From an uncultured Granulosicoccaceae bacterium (GTDB taxonomy: Bacteria; Pseudomonadota; Gammaproteobacteria; Granulosicoccales; Granulosicoccaceae), in NCBI GenBank assembly GCA_938005265.1, contig CALLOA010000032.1:59440-123439 (forward strand): DNA of 64,000 nt, written 5' to 3'. The notes under the pieces were generated by a model. It did no database searches, was not told where the DNA came from, and saw nothing but the letters and a program-made list of their open reading frames with translations. The position numbers and the translations under genes are program-made. This document shows positions 1 through 8,734 of this stretch, piece after piece. Every line of letters starts with the position of its first letter. Positions within the stretch are counted from its first letter, which is position 1.

Positions 1-108
1 AGGATTCTTGCACAATAATTATTGAGCTTTTACAACTTATAGCTTTCCAATAACAGGAAATGTGCGGCAGTTCCCAATGTTTTAGCTGACCGGGGTGCGA
101 TGCCTCTT

Positions 109-903
109 TTAGGTCTCCCGCTGCCATTGTTGCAGAACTTTTGTTACCTGCTTTTCCGCGGCTACAGTCCGGTCTACCCAGCGAAATTCCCGGCCCAGTC
201 CAAGGTCCTGTTTGTGAAACTTGATGTTGCCCTCCAGCGCATCTGCCACTGCTTTGAGGTACAGATTTGCACCGGTTATTACACCTTTGGCAAAAATGTG
301 TGTTTCAGTATCACCGGCTTCGTAGTCCACTTTTCCGGTGTAGACAATGCCACCACCGTCTACTTCCGACACCAGTTCATGCACTGTAACGCCAAGCTTG
401 TCCTTTTGATTGTAGTAGATGGGCCAGAACAGTGTGCTGTCACCGCGATAATAGGGTGACAAGCCTGTATGCATATTGAGTGTGCAGATGGAAGCAAGGT
501 CGGCGATATGATCGCGGATAAGCATGGTTCCGTAAACCACGATTACTTTCGGTTTGGCCTGCCTGATCAGTTCTTCACAATCCTTTGCATTGTGTCCGGA
601 TACTGTTTGGACACGATCTTCGCCTGGCATCTTATCCGGTGCGCCATCTGGGAAAAGCAGAGTGCCCAGTAACTGTGCATCACCCGGGTGGCTGCGATTA
701 TAGAGCGCTCGTCTTATGCGTTCGCCGTACTGCCCTCGTTTGATCGTGCGTCTGACCTTTTCCTTGATGCTGCGTCTGATCGGGTCGGTTGTCAGGACAG
801 TGGTTGTACTTTCCGGAAACTGTTCGAGAAATCGGCTCACCATGTAGCGATGTTCGTAGTTTCCCTGATTGGATGTTCCGCCTACGAGTATGACTATGCT
901 CAT
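109..903 (-). CDS. Formyltransferase-family protein
   Basis: A 264-residue protein of the formyltransferase fold, which moves a formyl group from 10-formyl-tetrahydrofolate onto an amino group. The catalytic signature is visible in mid-protein: Asn-Met-His-Thr-Gly then SPYYRG, with a later conserved Asp in SEVDGGGIV; these match the Asn/His/Asp triad of Fmt and sugar N-formyltransferases. It is shorter than methionyl-tRNA formyltransferase (about 310 residues) and lacks an obvious C-terminal tRNA-binding domain, so a sugar or other small amine is the likelier acceptor. The ATG at 903 is chosen because the next upstream in-frame start (TTG at 963) adds residues unlike the family. It stands alone at the window edge, so no pathway can be assigned. 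Confidence 0.8.
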   Translation of the reverse strand: MSIVILVGGTSNQGNYEHRYMVSRFLEQFPESTTTVLTTDPIRRSIKEKVRRTIKRGQYGERIRRALYNRSHPGDAQLLGTLLFPDGAPDKMPGEDRVQTVSGHNAKDCEELIRQAKPKVIVVYGTMLIRDHIADLASICTLNMHTGLSPYYRGDSTLFWPIYYNQKDKLGVTVHELVSEVDGGGIVYTGKVDYEAGDTETHIFAKGVITGANLYLKAVADALEGNIKFHKQDLGLGREFRWVDRTVAAEKQVTKVLQQWQRET

Positions 904-1111
904 GACTAGCTGTGTTCTTGCTGACCAGATATTGACGTGTATCTCTAAGAAGGTAGCAGGCAAATGGCAAACAATGGCTGATAAATAATTACCAACTCAA
1001 AAATCGCAGTCTGTATGGAGGGTGGTTTTGGTGTGCCCGGTTGAAATCGGTGAGTGGGTAACTCGCGTAGAATAGGGCATCATATCTTCGACCTATGAGC
1101 ATTAGTTACGC

Positions 1112-2542
1112 GTGAAAACAGCGATTGTTTGGCTCAGACAGGATTTGCGTCTGGCAGATAACCCGGCATTGCGATATGCCGCCGATAACGCCGAGCAGCT
1201 TTTGGTCGTTTTTATTGATGATCCCTTGCCACAGACCGCCAGTCGGCTGGGTGAGGCAAGCCGTGCCTGGTTACATCACTCACTTCTCAGTTTGCAATCT
1301 TCACTCGAGCAGCTTGATCAGACGCTGTATTTTTTCAGTGGCGCAAGTCGTGAAATACTCCAGTTACTGGTCGAGCAGACCAAAGCCTCTCTGATTGTCT
1401 GGAATCGTGCCTATGATCCTGTAAGCTGCGAGCGCGATACGGTGATCAAAGAAGAGCTTGGGAAGGTAGCGGAAGTTAAAAGTTTTAATGGCCTGCTGCT
1501 GGTTGAGCCATGGAATGGTTGTAAGGCCGACGGCTCAGCCTATCGCGTATTTACCCCGTACTGGAGAAGAATCGAGCCAAACTTGCCAGGTGAAAAGCCT
1601 TTGGCCGCTCCACGCAAACTACCGCCAAAGCCAGCAAAAGCGCCTGCTAATTCATTGAAGCTTGCCCGGCTGGGCTTACTGCCGCAACTGGATTGGCACG
1701 AATCCATGTTGGAATATTGGCAGATTGGAGAGGCTGCAGCTCGCGACAAGTGCCGCGAGTTTATTGCTGCAACAGTTACAGATTACCGGGAGCAAAGGGA
1801 TCTGCCGGGTACAGAAGGAACCTCGCGCCTGTCGCCGCATTTGCATTTTGGTGAAATTAGCCCGCGACAGATTATCCATAACCTCTATCGTGCTCATGAC
1901 AGTGTCAGTGAAAAGAACTCGGGTACGCAAACTTATGCCAAAGAGATTGTCTGGCGTGAATTTGCCTATCATTTGCTGTTTTACTTTCCGCAAACTATCG
2001 AGCAACCACTGGACAATCGATTTGATGCTTTTCCATGGCCAAAAGTATCGAAAGCGAAACTGCGACGCTGGCAACAGGGTATGACCGGGATTCCCATCGT
2101 TGATGCCGGGATGAGGCAGTTGTGGCAAACCGGGTGGATGCATAACCGGGTTCGCATGATCGTAGCTTCGTTCTTGGTCAAGAACATGTTGATTCCATGG
2201 CAGCAGGGTGAGCGCTGGTTCAGGGATACGCTGGTCGATGCAGATCTGGCGAGTAATGTTATGGGCTGGCAATGGACCGCAGGATGTGGTGCGGATGCCG
2301 CACCGTACTTCCGGGTTTTCAATCCTGTTTTGCAAGGCGAAAAATTTGATCGTGACGGTGAATACGTCAAACACTGGGTGCCGGAACTGACCACGTTGGA
2401 CAGAAAATTCATACACAAGCCCTGGGAATTGCCTGCCGCCGAGTTTGCGAAGCTGGATTATCCGCAGCCGGTTGCGGACCTGAAAATCAGCCGCCAGCGT
2501 GCTTTGGATGCCTTCGCAGAAATCAGGAAATCCACTTCCTAG
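1112..2542 (+). CDS. phrB: Deoxyribodipyrimidine photolyase (CPD photolyase, class I)
   Basis: A 476-residue cytoplasmic flavoenzyme that uses blue light to split cyclobutane pyrimidine dimers in DNA. The N-terminal antenna-binding Rossmann domain begins with VWLRQDLRLADNPAL, typical of the photolyase/cryptochrome family. The C-terminal FAD domain carries the family pattern EGTSRLSPHLHFGEISPRQ, then WREFAYHLL, and the helix with MHNRVRM and WQWTAGCGADAAPYFRVFNP. Length matches bacterial class I photolyases. The start is a GTG with no strong ribosome site; it aligns with the family's usual N-terminus. It is transcribed away from the formyltransferase and ends shortly before the DUF1223 gene. 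A cryptochrome role cannot be excluded from sequence, but the full photolyase motif set favours repair. Confidence 0.93.
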   Translation: MKTAIVWLRQDLRLADNPALRYAADNAEQLLVVFIDDPLPQTASRLGEASRAWLHHSLLSLQSSLEQLDQTLYFFSGASREILQLLVEQTKASLIVWNRAYDPVSCERDTVIKEELGKVAEVKSFNGLLLVEPWNGCKADGSAYRVFTPYWRRIEPNLPGEKPLAAPRKLPPKPAKAPANSLKLARLGLLPQLDWHESMLEYWQIGEAAARDKCREFIAATVTDYREQRDLPGTEGTSRLSPHLHFGEISPRQIIHNLYRAHDSVSEKNSGTQTYAKEIVWREFAYHLLFYFPQTIEQPLDNRFDAFPWPKVSKAKLRRWQQGMTGIPIVDAGMRQLWQTGWMHNRVRMIVASFLVKNMLIPWQQGERWFRDTLVDADLASNVMGWQWTAGCGADAAPYFRVFNPVLQGEKFDRDGEYVKHWVPELTTLDRKFIHKPWELPAAEFAKLDYPQPVADLKISRQRALDAFAEIRKSTS

Positions 2543-2612
2543 GCCTTTGTTCTTGCAACTTTTCGTGGCAGATCAAGTCTATAATTGGAATCAGAAACGA
2601 CAGGACAGACCA

Positions 2613-3581
2613 TTGAAATACGATCGAAAGGCCCAGCCTGGGGCCCGACTCAGTAGCCCAAAACGCCCGAAGTCACGCCGGTCTGCCCTTGTAACCGCAC
2701 CTGCAAATGAGTTTGTGCACAAGCCAGCAAGGACCTGGTTCAGCGGATTCTCGGTCTCTTTGGGAGCCCTGACGCTCTCTATGGTTGCAGCCTCGCTTCT
2801 GGCCTTTTTTTCGGGTTTCACAGCAAAGTCGTCCAATGCGGCGACAGACTCGGAACTCTTTGGAGTTGCCGAATTATTTACATCACATGGCTGTTACAGC
2901 TGCCCTCCAGCTGATGCGCTGTTTGAAAAAATGATCAAGGAGCACCCTAATGTTGTCGCGCTTGAATATCATGTCGATTACTGGGATACGCTGATTCATG
3001 GTAGTGACGGGTCATTTAAAGATCCGTTCTCGAGTTCTGATTACACGCTAAGGCAACAAGCCTATAACAACCAGTATCTGGAAGGGCGTCGCGGTGTTTA
3101 CACACCTCAAATGGTTCTCAACGGCAGCTATGGAGCAGTCGGATCGCAAAAGGAATATATTGATTACGCTCTGAACAATCTTCCACAACCTGCCATGCAG
3201 CTTGCCGTTAAACCCAGCGAGAACAGTGATAACGGTGGCAATACACTCAGCCTCAATATTTCTGCCCGCGCCAATGAAGATGAACTTCCCTTGAAAAGTG
3301 GCTTATGGCTGATGGTTTTTCACAAGGAGCGCACGACCAAGATCACCGGTGGCGAAAACAACAGGAAAACGCTGACCAATCATCACATCGTTACCTCCAT
3401 ACAGCCTATCGGACGAGTGGGCAAAACTATAGCTGGCAAGACCGAAGACGGCGCCATTCTGCTGGCTGAGAATGTCAGGGTTGAGCTTGAAGAAGGTCAG
3501 GGGTGTGCCGTACTGATTCAGGATGCCTTGCCCGGAAATGTGTATGCCGCGGGTTATTGCGATCGCTCGATCTGGAAGTAA
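2613..3581 (+). CDS. DUF1223 thioredoxin-like secreted protein
   Basis: A DUF1223-family protein of about 322 residues. After a basic N-terminus and one hydrophobic segment (around residues 48-70), the mature part begins with ELFTSHGCYSCPPAD, the CxxC motif typical of this family, followed by ALEYHVDYWD and RRGVYTPQMVLNG. These resemble a thioredoxin fold, but the substrate is unknown. The start is uncertain: no ATG precedes the hydrophobic segment except ones inside phrB (2499). A TTG at 2613 preceded by AGGACAG is the best candidate. The protein is probably anchored in, or exported across, the inner membrane. Confidence 0.8.
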   Translation: MKYDRKAQPGARLSSPKRPKSRRSALVTAPANEFVHKPARTWFSGFSVSLGALTLSMVAASLLAFFSGFTAKSSNAATDSELFGVAELFTSHGCYSCPPADALFEKMIKEHPNVVALEYHVDYWDTLIHGSDGSFKDPFSSSDYTLRQQAYNNQYLEGRRGVYTPQMVLNGSYGAVGSQKEYIDYALNNLPQPAMQLAVKPSENSDNGGNTLSLNISARANEDELPLKSGLWLMVFHKERTTKITGGENNRKTLTNHHIVTSIQPIGRVGKTIAGKTEDGAILLAENVRVELEEGQGCAVLIQDALPGNVYAAGYCDRSIWK

Positions 3582-3612
3582 GCCTGTTCTTCTTTCCGAC
3601 AGATACCCCTCC

Positions 3613-3630
3613 TCAGTGCTTGAGCACTGA
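3613..3630. promoter_or_regulatory. Perfect dyad after the DUF1223 gene
   Basis: TCAGTGCT and AGCACTGA form 8-bp perfect arms around a 2-nt centre. The dyad lies 32 bases past the DUF1223 stop. No T-run follows on either strand, so it is not a classical intrinsic terminator. It may be an operator or an RNA hairpin. Confidence 0.35.
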
Positions 3631-3830
3631 ATGATAATTCCAATTGGGCCGCGGGGCTCAATTGCGATCGTTTACCCAGAATTTCCCCGGATTGACTTGC
3701 CTTGCTCGCCCTGGTCGCAACGTCAAGGTGGGTATCGTCAAAAAAATGCCAACAGACGTGAGGTTCATTCTGCGCGACTGAAACTGAACTTTCGGTCATG
3801 GGCAAACCGTCACAGCGGTGCTATTGTCTA

Positions 3831-4529
3831 ATGACCGTTTCGTTTTACTCACCTTTCGATGCTGGAGAGTTATTGCATCTGATGCTCGATCCTATTTTGA
3901 GTGGCATGCCGGGTTTCGTCACTAGATGGCAAGGCCCTGGTAAGGCAGGTTTCTGTATAGCGTTGATTGCCCTTCAGTCATTGCTGTTCGCACCTGCGCC
4001 GGCTTATGCCCGGAACAGCAATGATTCCCCTGTGTTTCGCTACTCCGGCACCGGCCTGTCACGTCTGTATGCGGACACACAGTGGGGTGTTCAGGCAGTA
4101 CGTCACTCCGAGCTGGATTTCTTTCCATTATTTTCCAGCGGTGCCATCGGCTTATGGGTGTTCGACAACATCGGCGTCGAGGTATTTGGCGACTTCGGGC
4201 TCGGCAGTTTTGAAAGAGATGACTTTGAAGTTGAAGTTGAGGAAGCCGGTGGCATTGCGATGAGATTCCAATCGCCCCCGCGAAAGGGGTTCTCAGTTTT
4301 TTTTACAGCGGGTTACGTCGATTACCAGCTAGCTCAGGTGGTCGATGATGAACGTGGTGTCAGCCGTGTAAGCCAGGGGTTTGCGGGCTTGCGCCTTAGT
4401 GTAGGATTGGCTCAGCGACTGCCTGTGTTTGAAAGCGTGCTGATAACCGGTGAATATCGTAACTATTACAGTGAGGATGAGCTACAGCTTGATTCGCTCG
4501 CTTTGGGATTGCGGTTTAATATCCAATGA
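3831..4529 (+). CDS. Predicted outer-membrane beta-barrel protein
   Basis: A protein of about 232 residues that I do not recognise by name. Near the N-terminus is a typical signal peptide (GFCIALIALQSLLFAPAPAYA, cleavage after AYA). The rest is built of alternating polar and hydrophobic strands with aromatic ends, and closes with SLALGLRFNIQ. That pattern of a small porin-like barrel suggests the outer membrane. Starts at 3831, 3882 and 3906 are all possible; the one at 3906 leaves a compact signal peptide. The last codons overlap the next gene as ATGA, which indicates translational coupling to the Big_2-type lipoprotein. Confidence 0.65.
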   Translation: MTVSFYSPFDAGELLHLMLDPILSGMPGFVTRWQGPGKAGFCIALIALQSLLFAPAPAYARNSNDSPVFRYSGTGLSRLYADTQWGVQAVRHSELDFFPLFSSGAIGLWVFDNIGVEVFGDFGLGSFERDDFEVEVEEAGGIAMRFQSPPRKGFSVFFTAGYVDYQLAQVVDDERGVSRVSQGFAGLRLSVGLAQRLPVFESVLITGEYRNYYSEDELQLDSLALGLRFNIQ

Positions 4530-5821
4530 TCAAGCTCATGTCGGATACCCCTTTCACTAAACTTCAAGTAGTAACTGCGCGATGGCGTGCTGCCTCAGGT
4601 GACGCAGCAAGCAAGGCAGCCATTTTGTTTAGTTTGCTGCTGGTGTTGTTGAGTGGTTGTGAAGGCGACCCGAGACCTTTCGAAGAGGCAGTTCTTGCGA
4701 ATCAGCTACAGCTGACCAGCCTGACGGTCGATGCAGCCGGTGCTGATGTTTTACCGCTTTTTGTCAATCCAGGGCGCCAGCTACAGTTCTCGGTTAGCGG
4801 TAGCAGCAGTTCGGGTTTGCCTCTGGCAATAGACGGTGAGAACCGACGCTGGAGTTCGTCCGTATCGTCAGTAGGTTCGATTACCGATTCGGGCCTTTTT
4901 AACGCGCTTTCAGATGGCGTTACCGTTGTTCAGGTGCGCATTGGCGGTATTGATTCCGAGCCATTTGAAGTCAATGTTTCAACGGCGACGCTGACAGCAG
5001 TGACTGAAATTCAGGGTCAGGCAGAGCTGTCTTCATGCAGTGCTGCTACTTACACCGCTACTGGCACGTTTTCAGATGGTTCGGATCGAGCACTGCGCGA
5101 AATAAGCTGGCAGCTGGATCCTGTGCAGAGCGGTGCAGCCGGGTCTAACAGCAGCTTGAGCCAGGCCACTGGAGCGCAAGTAGAAGTTCAAGCTCGTGCG
5201 CCGGACAATTTTTCTCTCGTCGCATCGCAGGACGGTTTTTCCTTAGCGCTACCCATTACTGTTCTGGATGACCTGCAATCAATACAGATTGATGGCGTGC
5301 CGGCGGAACTGTCGAATAACGAAACCGTTTCCCTGAATGCCAGCGCTGTGACGATCACTGATGCAACCGTGACGACTCGCAATGTTACGGATATCGTAGT
5401 GTGGCGTATTAACGCAAATAGTGCGATTGCCCAAATAACGAATGGCATTGATGGTGGTGAGCTAACCGGACTAACTGCCGGAACCGGTATGGTTGAGGCC
5501 ATTTGTGGTGAACGCCTGGCTACTGCTCCGCTGGTTGTTAATGAGGACAATTTTTTCGGTTTAAGTGTCTCGCCATCCGGCGCGCAGACAATAGCAATCG
5601 GGCAGACGCTGGTTTTTACAGCAACAGCAACCCGGGATGGTGAGACCGAAGTAGAAGACGTTACTGAAAGCGTAAGATGGACTATCAGCGACCCCGATGA
5701 TGCAGCCGAGCTTGATGTAGATGGTGATGAAGTTGAGGTGACCGGGCGGCGTAGTGGTGAGGCCACTCTGGTTGCGCGTTTCGCTAATACCAGTGTGGAA
5801 GTTGTTATTACGGTGCAATAG
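4526..5821 (+). CDS. Lipoprotein with bacterial Ig-like (Big_2) domains
   Basis: A 431-residue predicted lipoprotein. The lipobox LLSGC puts the lipidated cysteine at about residue 45, after a hydrophobic stretch. The mature part holds about four repeats of the bacterial Ig-like type. Each has a TWxI/RWSS-like strand, a SGLFNAL or GELTGLTAGTG turn and a closing VxVxI strand; clear examples start near residues 60, 155, 265 and 350. Such domains act as surface spacers or adhesion modules. The start overlaps the stop of the beta-barrel gene, so the two are probably made together and may be partners in the outer membrane. Ligand unknown. Confidence 0.72.
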   Translation: MIKLMSDTPFTKLQVVTARWRAASGDAASKAAILFSLLLVLLSGCEGDPRPFEEAVLANQLQLTSLTVDAAGADVLPLFVNPGRQLQFSVSGSSSSGLPLAIDGENRRWSSSVSSVGSITDSGLFNALSDGVTVVQVRIGGIDSEPFEVNVSTATLTAVTEIQGQAELSSCSAATYTATGTFSDGSDRALREISWQLDPVQSGAAGSNSSLSQATGAQVEVQARAPDNFSLVASQDGFSLALPITVLDDLQSIQIDGVPAELSNNETVSLNASAVTITDATVTTRNVTDIVVWRINANSAIAQITNGIDGGELTGLTAGTGMVEAICGERLATAPLVVNEDNFFGLSVSPSGAQTIAIGQTLVFTATATRDGETEVEDVTESVRWTISDPDDAAELDVDGDEVEVTGRRSGEATLVARFANTSVEVVITVQ

Positions 5822-5850
5822 CTGATGCTGAATTAGATTTGACCGATGCG

Positions 5851-6306
5851 TTATTGCGCTTGGGCCTCCGGCAGTTCCAGTAACCACTCCAGCACCGGTG
5901 CTTCAGGTTCGCTGTGTTCCATAGCATCTACCTTGAAGGCTTCAGCTATACGTTGTGCGCCTATGTCTGCTAAAGCTTCGTCCAGTGCCAGGCCGCCTCC
6001 ACAGAAACTATCGCCGTAGGAACTGTCGCCAAGCACCACAACCACATAGCGTAAACCGGCAATTCGCGGCGGCGCGTCCCGCAAAGTATTGTATAAAGGT
6101 ACCAGCTCGTCCGGTAGTTCGCCGACTCCGGTGGTTGATGTGACAACGAGCAACCAGTCGAATTCGCCGGCTTCCAGATCATTTGCCTGTGGGTCTTCAT
6201 TGCGTTGTATGCTGTGGTTGCGCTCTTCAAGAGCGCTGGTCACGTCATCCGCCACCGCATGGGCTGCACCGAACACGGAACCGACAATAAGTAGTATGCG
6301 GGACAT
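5851..6306 (-). CDS. Flavodoxin / MioC-like FMN-binding protein
   Basis: A 151-residue single-domain flavodoxin-like protein. The N-terminus (RILLIVGSVFGAAHAVADDV) matches the phosphate-binding loop, though the usual T/S-rich loop is altered to GSVFGAA. The flavin-stacking regions are VVTSTTGVGELPDEL and VVVLGDSSYGDSFCGGG. Length and motifs resemble MioC and the flavodoxin-domain proteins of gammaproteobacteria, which carry electrons in the cytoplasm. It is convergent with the lipoprotein gene and divergent from moxR. The redox partner is not evident. Confidence 0.8.
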   Translation of the reverse strand: MSRILLIVGSVFGAAHAVADDVTSALEERNHSIQRNEDPQANDLEAGEFDWLLVVTSTTGVGELPDELVPLYNTLRDAPPRIAGLRYVVVVLGDSSYGDSFCGGGLALDEALADIGAQRIAEAFKVDAMEHSEPEAPVLEWLLELPEAQAQ

Positions 6307-6415
6307 AGCTGAAATTGAACTTGTCGAAAAAATCTGGAAAACTTGGCGAGCAAGTTATTGTCGAAACCGTGTGACGACAACGTCGCTGCACCAGCGCCTG
6401 AATAAAATGTAACAG

Positions 6416-6444
6416 TTGAAATGCAACAGTCAAACCCCTATTTT
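6416..6444 (+). promoter_or_regulatory. Candidate sigma-70 promoter for the moxR/bat operon
   Basis: TTGAAA (6416-6421) and TATTTT (6439-6444) are separated by exactly 17 bases. They lie about 80 bases before the moxR start in the divergent gap with the flavodoxin gene. Assignment is by consensus only. Confidence 0.4.
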
Positions 6445-6524
6445 CGAATTTTCGCAAACAGCCTGCTGCAACCAGGCGCAGGTTTACTGAAAAATTCAGC
6501 AACAGGAGTAGTAGTTCAGAACCC

Positions 6525-7643
6525 ATGTCCGCCGTCGATCATTCATCATGGCAAGATCGTCCTGCCGCTCAACAGGGGCAGGCAGCTAAGCCTATTTCTC
6601 ATACGCAAGGTGATATCAACGTGGCTGTAAATGCTCCCGTAAGTTCAGCCCACGAAGCTTTACTGGCGGTTCGTCAGCGCCTGACGCGCAGTATTATCGG
6701 CCAGCAGGTTCTGGTTGACCGTTTGTTGATAGCGCTGTTGACCGACGGGCATTTGTTGGTTGAAGGAGCGCCGGGTCTTGCGAAAACGCGTGCCATAAAA
6801 GCACTTTCTGAGCTTATTGATGCTGATTATCAGCGCATTCAGTTCACGCCTGACTTGCTGCCTGCGGATGTAACCGGTACTGAAATATATCGGCCACAGG
6901 ACGGAACCTTCAGCTTTCAGCAGGGGCCTTTATTTAACAATCTGGTGCTGGCAGACGAGATTAACCGTGCACCTGCAAAGGTTCAGTCAGCATTGCTTGA
7001 AGCTATGGCTGAGAGCCAGATATCAGTGGGTCACAAGACTTACCAGTTGCCACAACTTTTTATGGTTATGGCCACTCAAAACCCGATAGAGCAAGAAGGT
7101 ACTTACCCGTTGCCTGAAGCGCAGCTGGACCGTTTTCTCATGCACGTCAGAATCGGCTATCCCGATGCGGTGCATGAGCGTGACATTTTGTCGCTGGTGC
7201 GTAACGAAGCGAGACTGGCTGCAGGCCTGGGCGTTGAGGTTGACGATGAGAATGACCAGACAATGCTGCAATCCGGGCCCCGTCTGTCTCTGGAACAATT
7301 GTTCGCTGCACGACGCGAGGTACTCGGCATTTACATGAGTGCAGATATAGAAAATTACATGCTGAGATTTGTCACGACATCACGCAGTGCCGGAGACGTA
7401 TCGGCAGAGTTGTCTCGCTGGATTGCCTTTGGTTCGAGTCCGCGTGGCTCGCTTGCGCTGGATGCTGCTTCACGGGCTCATGCCTGGCTAAATGGTCGTG
7501 ACTACGTGTCACCCGGAGATATTCAGGCGGTGCTGCATGATGTGTTGCGCCATCGTTTACTGCTGAGTTATGAAGCAGAAGCTGACGGGGTTACCACAGA
7601 TACAGTCATCGATCATTTACTCTCCTATATCGCCGTTCCCTAG
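6525..7643 (+). CDS. MoxR-family AAA+ ATPase
   Basis: A 372-residue MoxR ATPase, thought to act as a chaperone that matures or activates partner proteins carrying VWA domains. Walker A is GAPGLAKT (residues 81-88). Walker B is LVLADEINRAP, sensor 1 lies in MATQNPIEQEGTYPLPEAQLDRF, and the C-terminal lid carries RAHAWLNGRDYVSPGDI. All are standard for the family. An AGGAG lies 16 bases before the ATG, so a GTG at 6621 is an alternative start that would remove a non-conserved 32-residue N-terminus. It heads a tight operon with DUF58, DUF4381, two VWA, TPR and BatD genes, the arrangement seen in Bacteroides aerotolerance (bat) loci and many proteobacteria. Confidence 0.93.
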   Translation: MSAVDHSSWQDRPAAQQGQAAKPISHTQGDINVAVNAPVSSAHEALLAVRQRLTRSIIGQQVLVDRLLIALLTDGHLLVEGAPGLAKTRAIKALSELIDADYQRIQFTPDLLPADVTGTEIYRPQDGTFSFQQGPLFNNLVLADEINRAPAKVQSALLEAMAESQISVGHKTYQLPQLFMVMATQNPIEQEGTYPLPEAQLDRFLMHVRIGYPDAVHERDILSLVRNEARLAAGLGVEVDDENDQTMLQSGPRLSLEQLFAARREVLGIYMSADIENYMLRFVTTSRSAGDVSAELSRWIAFGSSPRGSLALDAASRAHAWLNGRDYVSPGDIQAVLHDVLRHRLLLSYEAEADGVTTDTVIDHLLSYIAVP

Positions 7644-7648
7644 CACGT

Positions 7649-8695
7649 ATGTCACAAGCTGACTTTTCGCCCACAGAAACATCGGTTGACGAACTGGTAG
7701 CATTGCGTACTGAGGCAATGGCAAGACTGCGTGGTAGCCAGAAACGTGTGCGCCACCAGAAGTCAGGTCTGAGCTCTTCCACGATGCTTGGCCGTGGTCT
7801 CGATTTTGCCGAAGTACGTGCTTATCAGCCTGGTGATGATGTCCGCAATATGGATTGGAACGTCACCGCCAGAACCGGAATAGCACATACCAAGCTGTTT
7901 GTTGAGGAACGCGAGTTACCGTGCTTTCTGATGCTGGATATGCGCAGCAGCATGTGGTTTGCCACCCGCGGTGCTTACAAATCGATACAGGCAGCCCGTA
8001 TTGCCGCGTTGTTGGGCTGGTGCGCCGTAGCGGCTAATGATCGTGTAGGCGGGATTGTGTTTGGGGATACCTGGCACCGGGAAGTCAAACCTCGTTCCGG
8101 TCGTAGTGGCTTGATGCAACTAATCAAGCATGCTGCAAAGGCTGACGAATACCGGCGCGAAGAGTCTTCGCGGCCATTGCCTGATCCGGCTGATGTGCTT
8201 TTACAAAATTTACAGCGCATGCAGCAGCTCGCGCGACGTGGAGGCGAGCTGTATGTTTTGAGCGACTTTGCCGGGTTGTTACCGCTGAAGAGCAAGGCCG
8301 ACCTGCATCCGGCACCGACCGGTCCGTCCGGATCGTCTGATACCGTCGTTGCAGATTTGTTGAGAGCGGTAGCCCATCGCAGTAATCTTACTTTGCTGCG
8401 CATTCATGATCTGCTGGAAGCCGAATTACCGGAGCCAGGGCAATACTTTGTGCAAAGTGGAGGTCGTCGCAGCCTGTTGGATAACCTGACACCCAAGCGG
8501 CGCAGTCAACATGCTGAACGCTTTGTTGAAATTTCCCTTCTACTTGCCAAGGTTGCCGGTCGTAAACACGTACGGCCGGTGACCACCCGTGAGCGACCGG
8601 CCGATGTGCTCGATACGCTATTAAAAGGTTATGTCATGCCGGATCTGGAAGATACTGACGGCGGTACTTCGGCCGTTGTGGCAACGCGATCTTAG
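7649..8695 (+). CDS. DUF58 domain protein
   Basis: A 348-residue DUF58 protein, the usual partner of MoxR. The hallmark is GRGLDFAEVRAYQPGDDVRNMDWNVTART, followed by KLFVEERELP and the VWA-like start of FLMLDMRSSMWFAT. In that segment the metal-site motif DxSxS is present only in degenerate form (DMRSS). No membrane segment is seen, so it is probably cytosolic. It starts six bases after the moxR stop and is followed closely by the DUF4381 gene. Its biochemical function is unknown across the family. Confidence 0.9.
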   Translation: MSQADFSPTETSVDELVALRTEAMARLRGSQKRVRHQKSGLSSSTMLGRGLDFAEVRAYQPGDDVRNMDWNVTARTGIAHTKLFVEERELPCFLMLDMRSSMWFATRGAYKSIQAARIAALLGWCAVAANDRVGGIVFGDTWHREVKPRSGRSGLMQLIKHAAKADEYRREESSRPLPDPADVLLQNLQRMQQLARRGGELYVLSDFAGLLPLKSKADLHPAPTGPSGSSDTVVADLLRAVAHRSNLTLLRIHDLLEAELPEPGQYFVQSGGRRSLLDNLTPKRRSQHAERFVEISLLLAKVAGRKHVRPVTTRERPADVLDTLLKGYVMPDLEDTDGGTSAVVATRS

Positions 8696-8734
8696 AATGG
8701 TAGGGGCAGGGCAGTTGGAGCTTTGTAGCTGGTT

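Noticed and set aside
1676..2416. Long antisense frame inside the photolyase gene
   Set aside because: It is the shadow of a well-supported gene, with no start signal and no recognisable domain.
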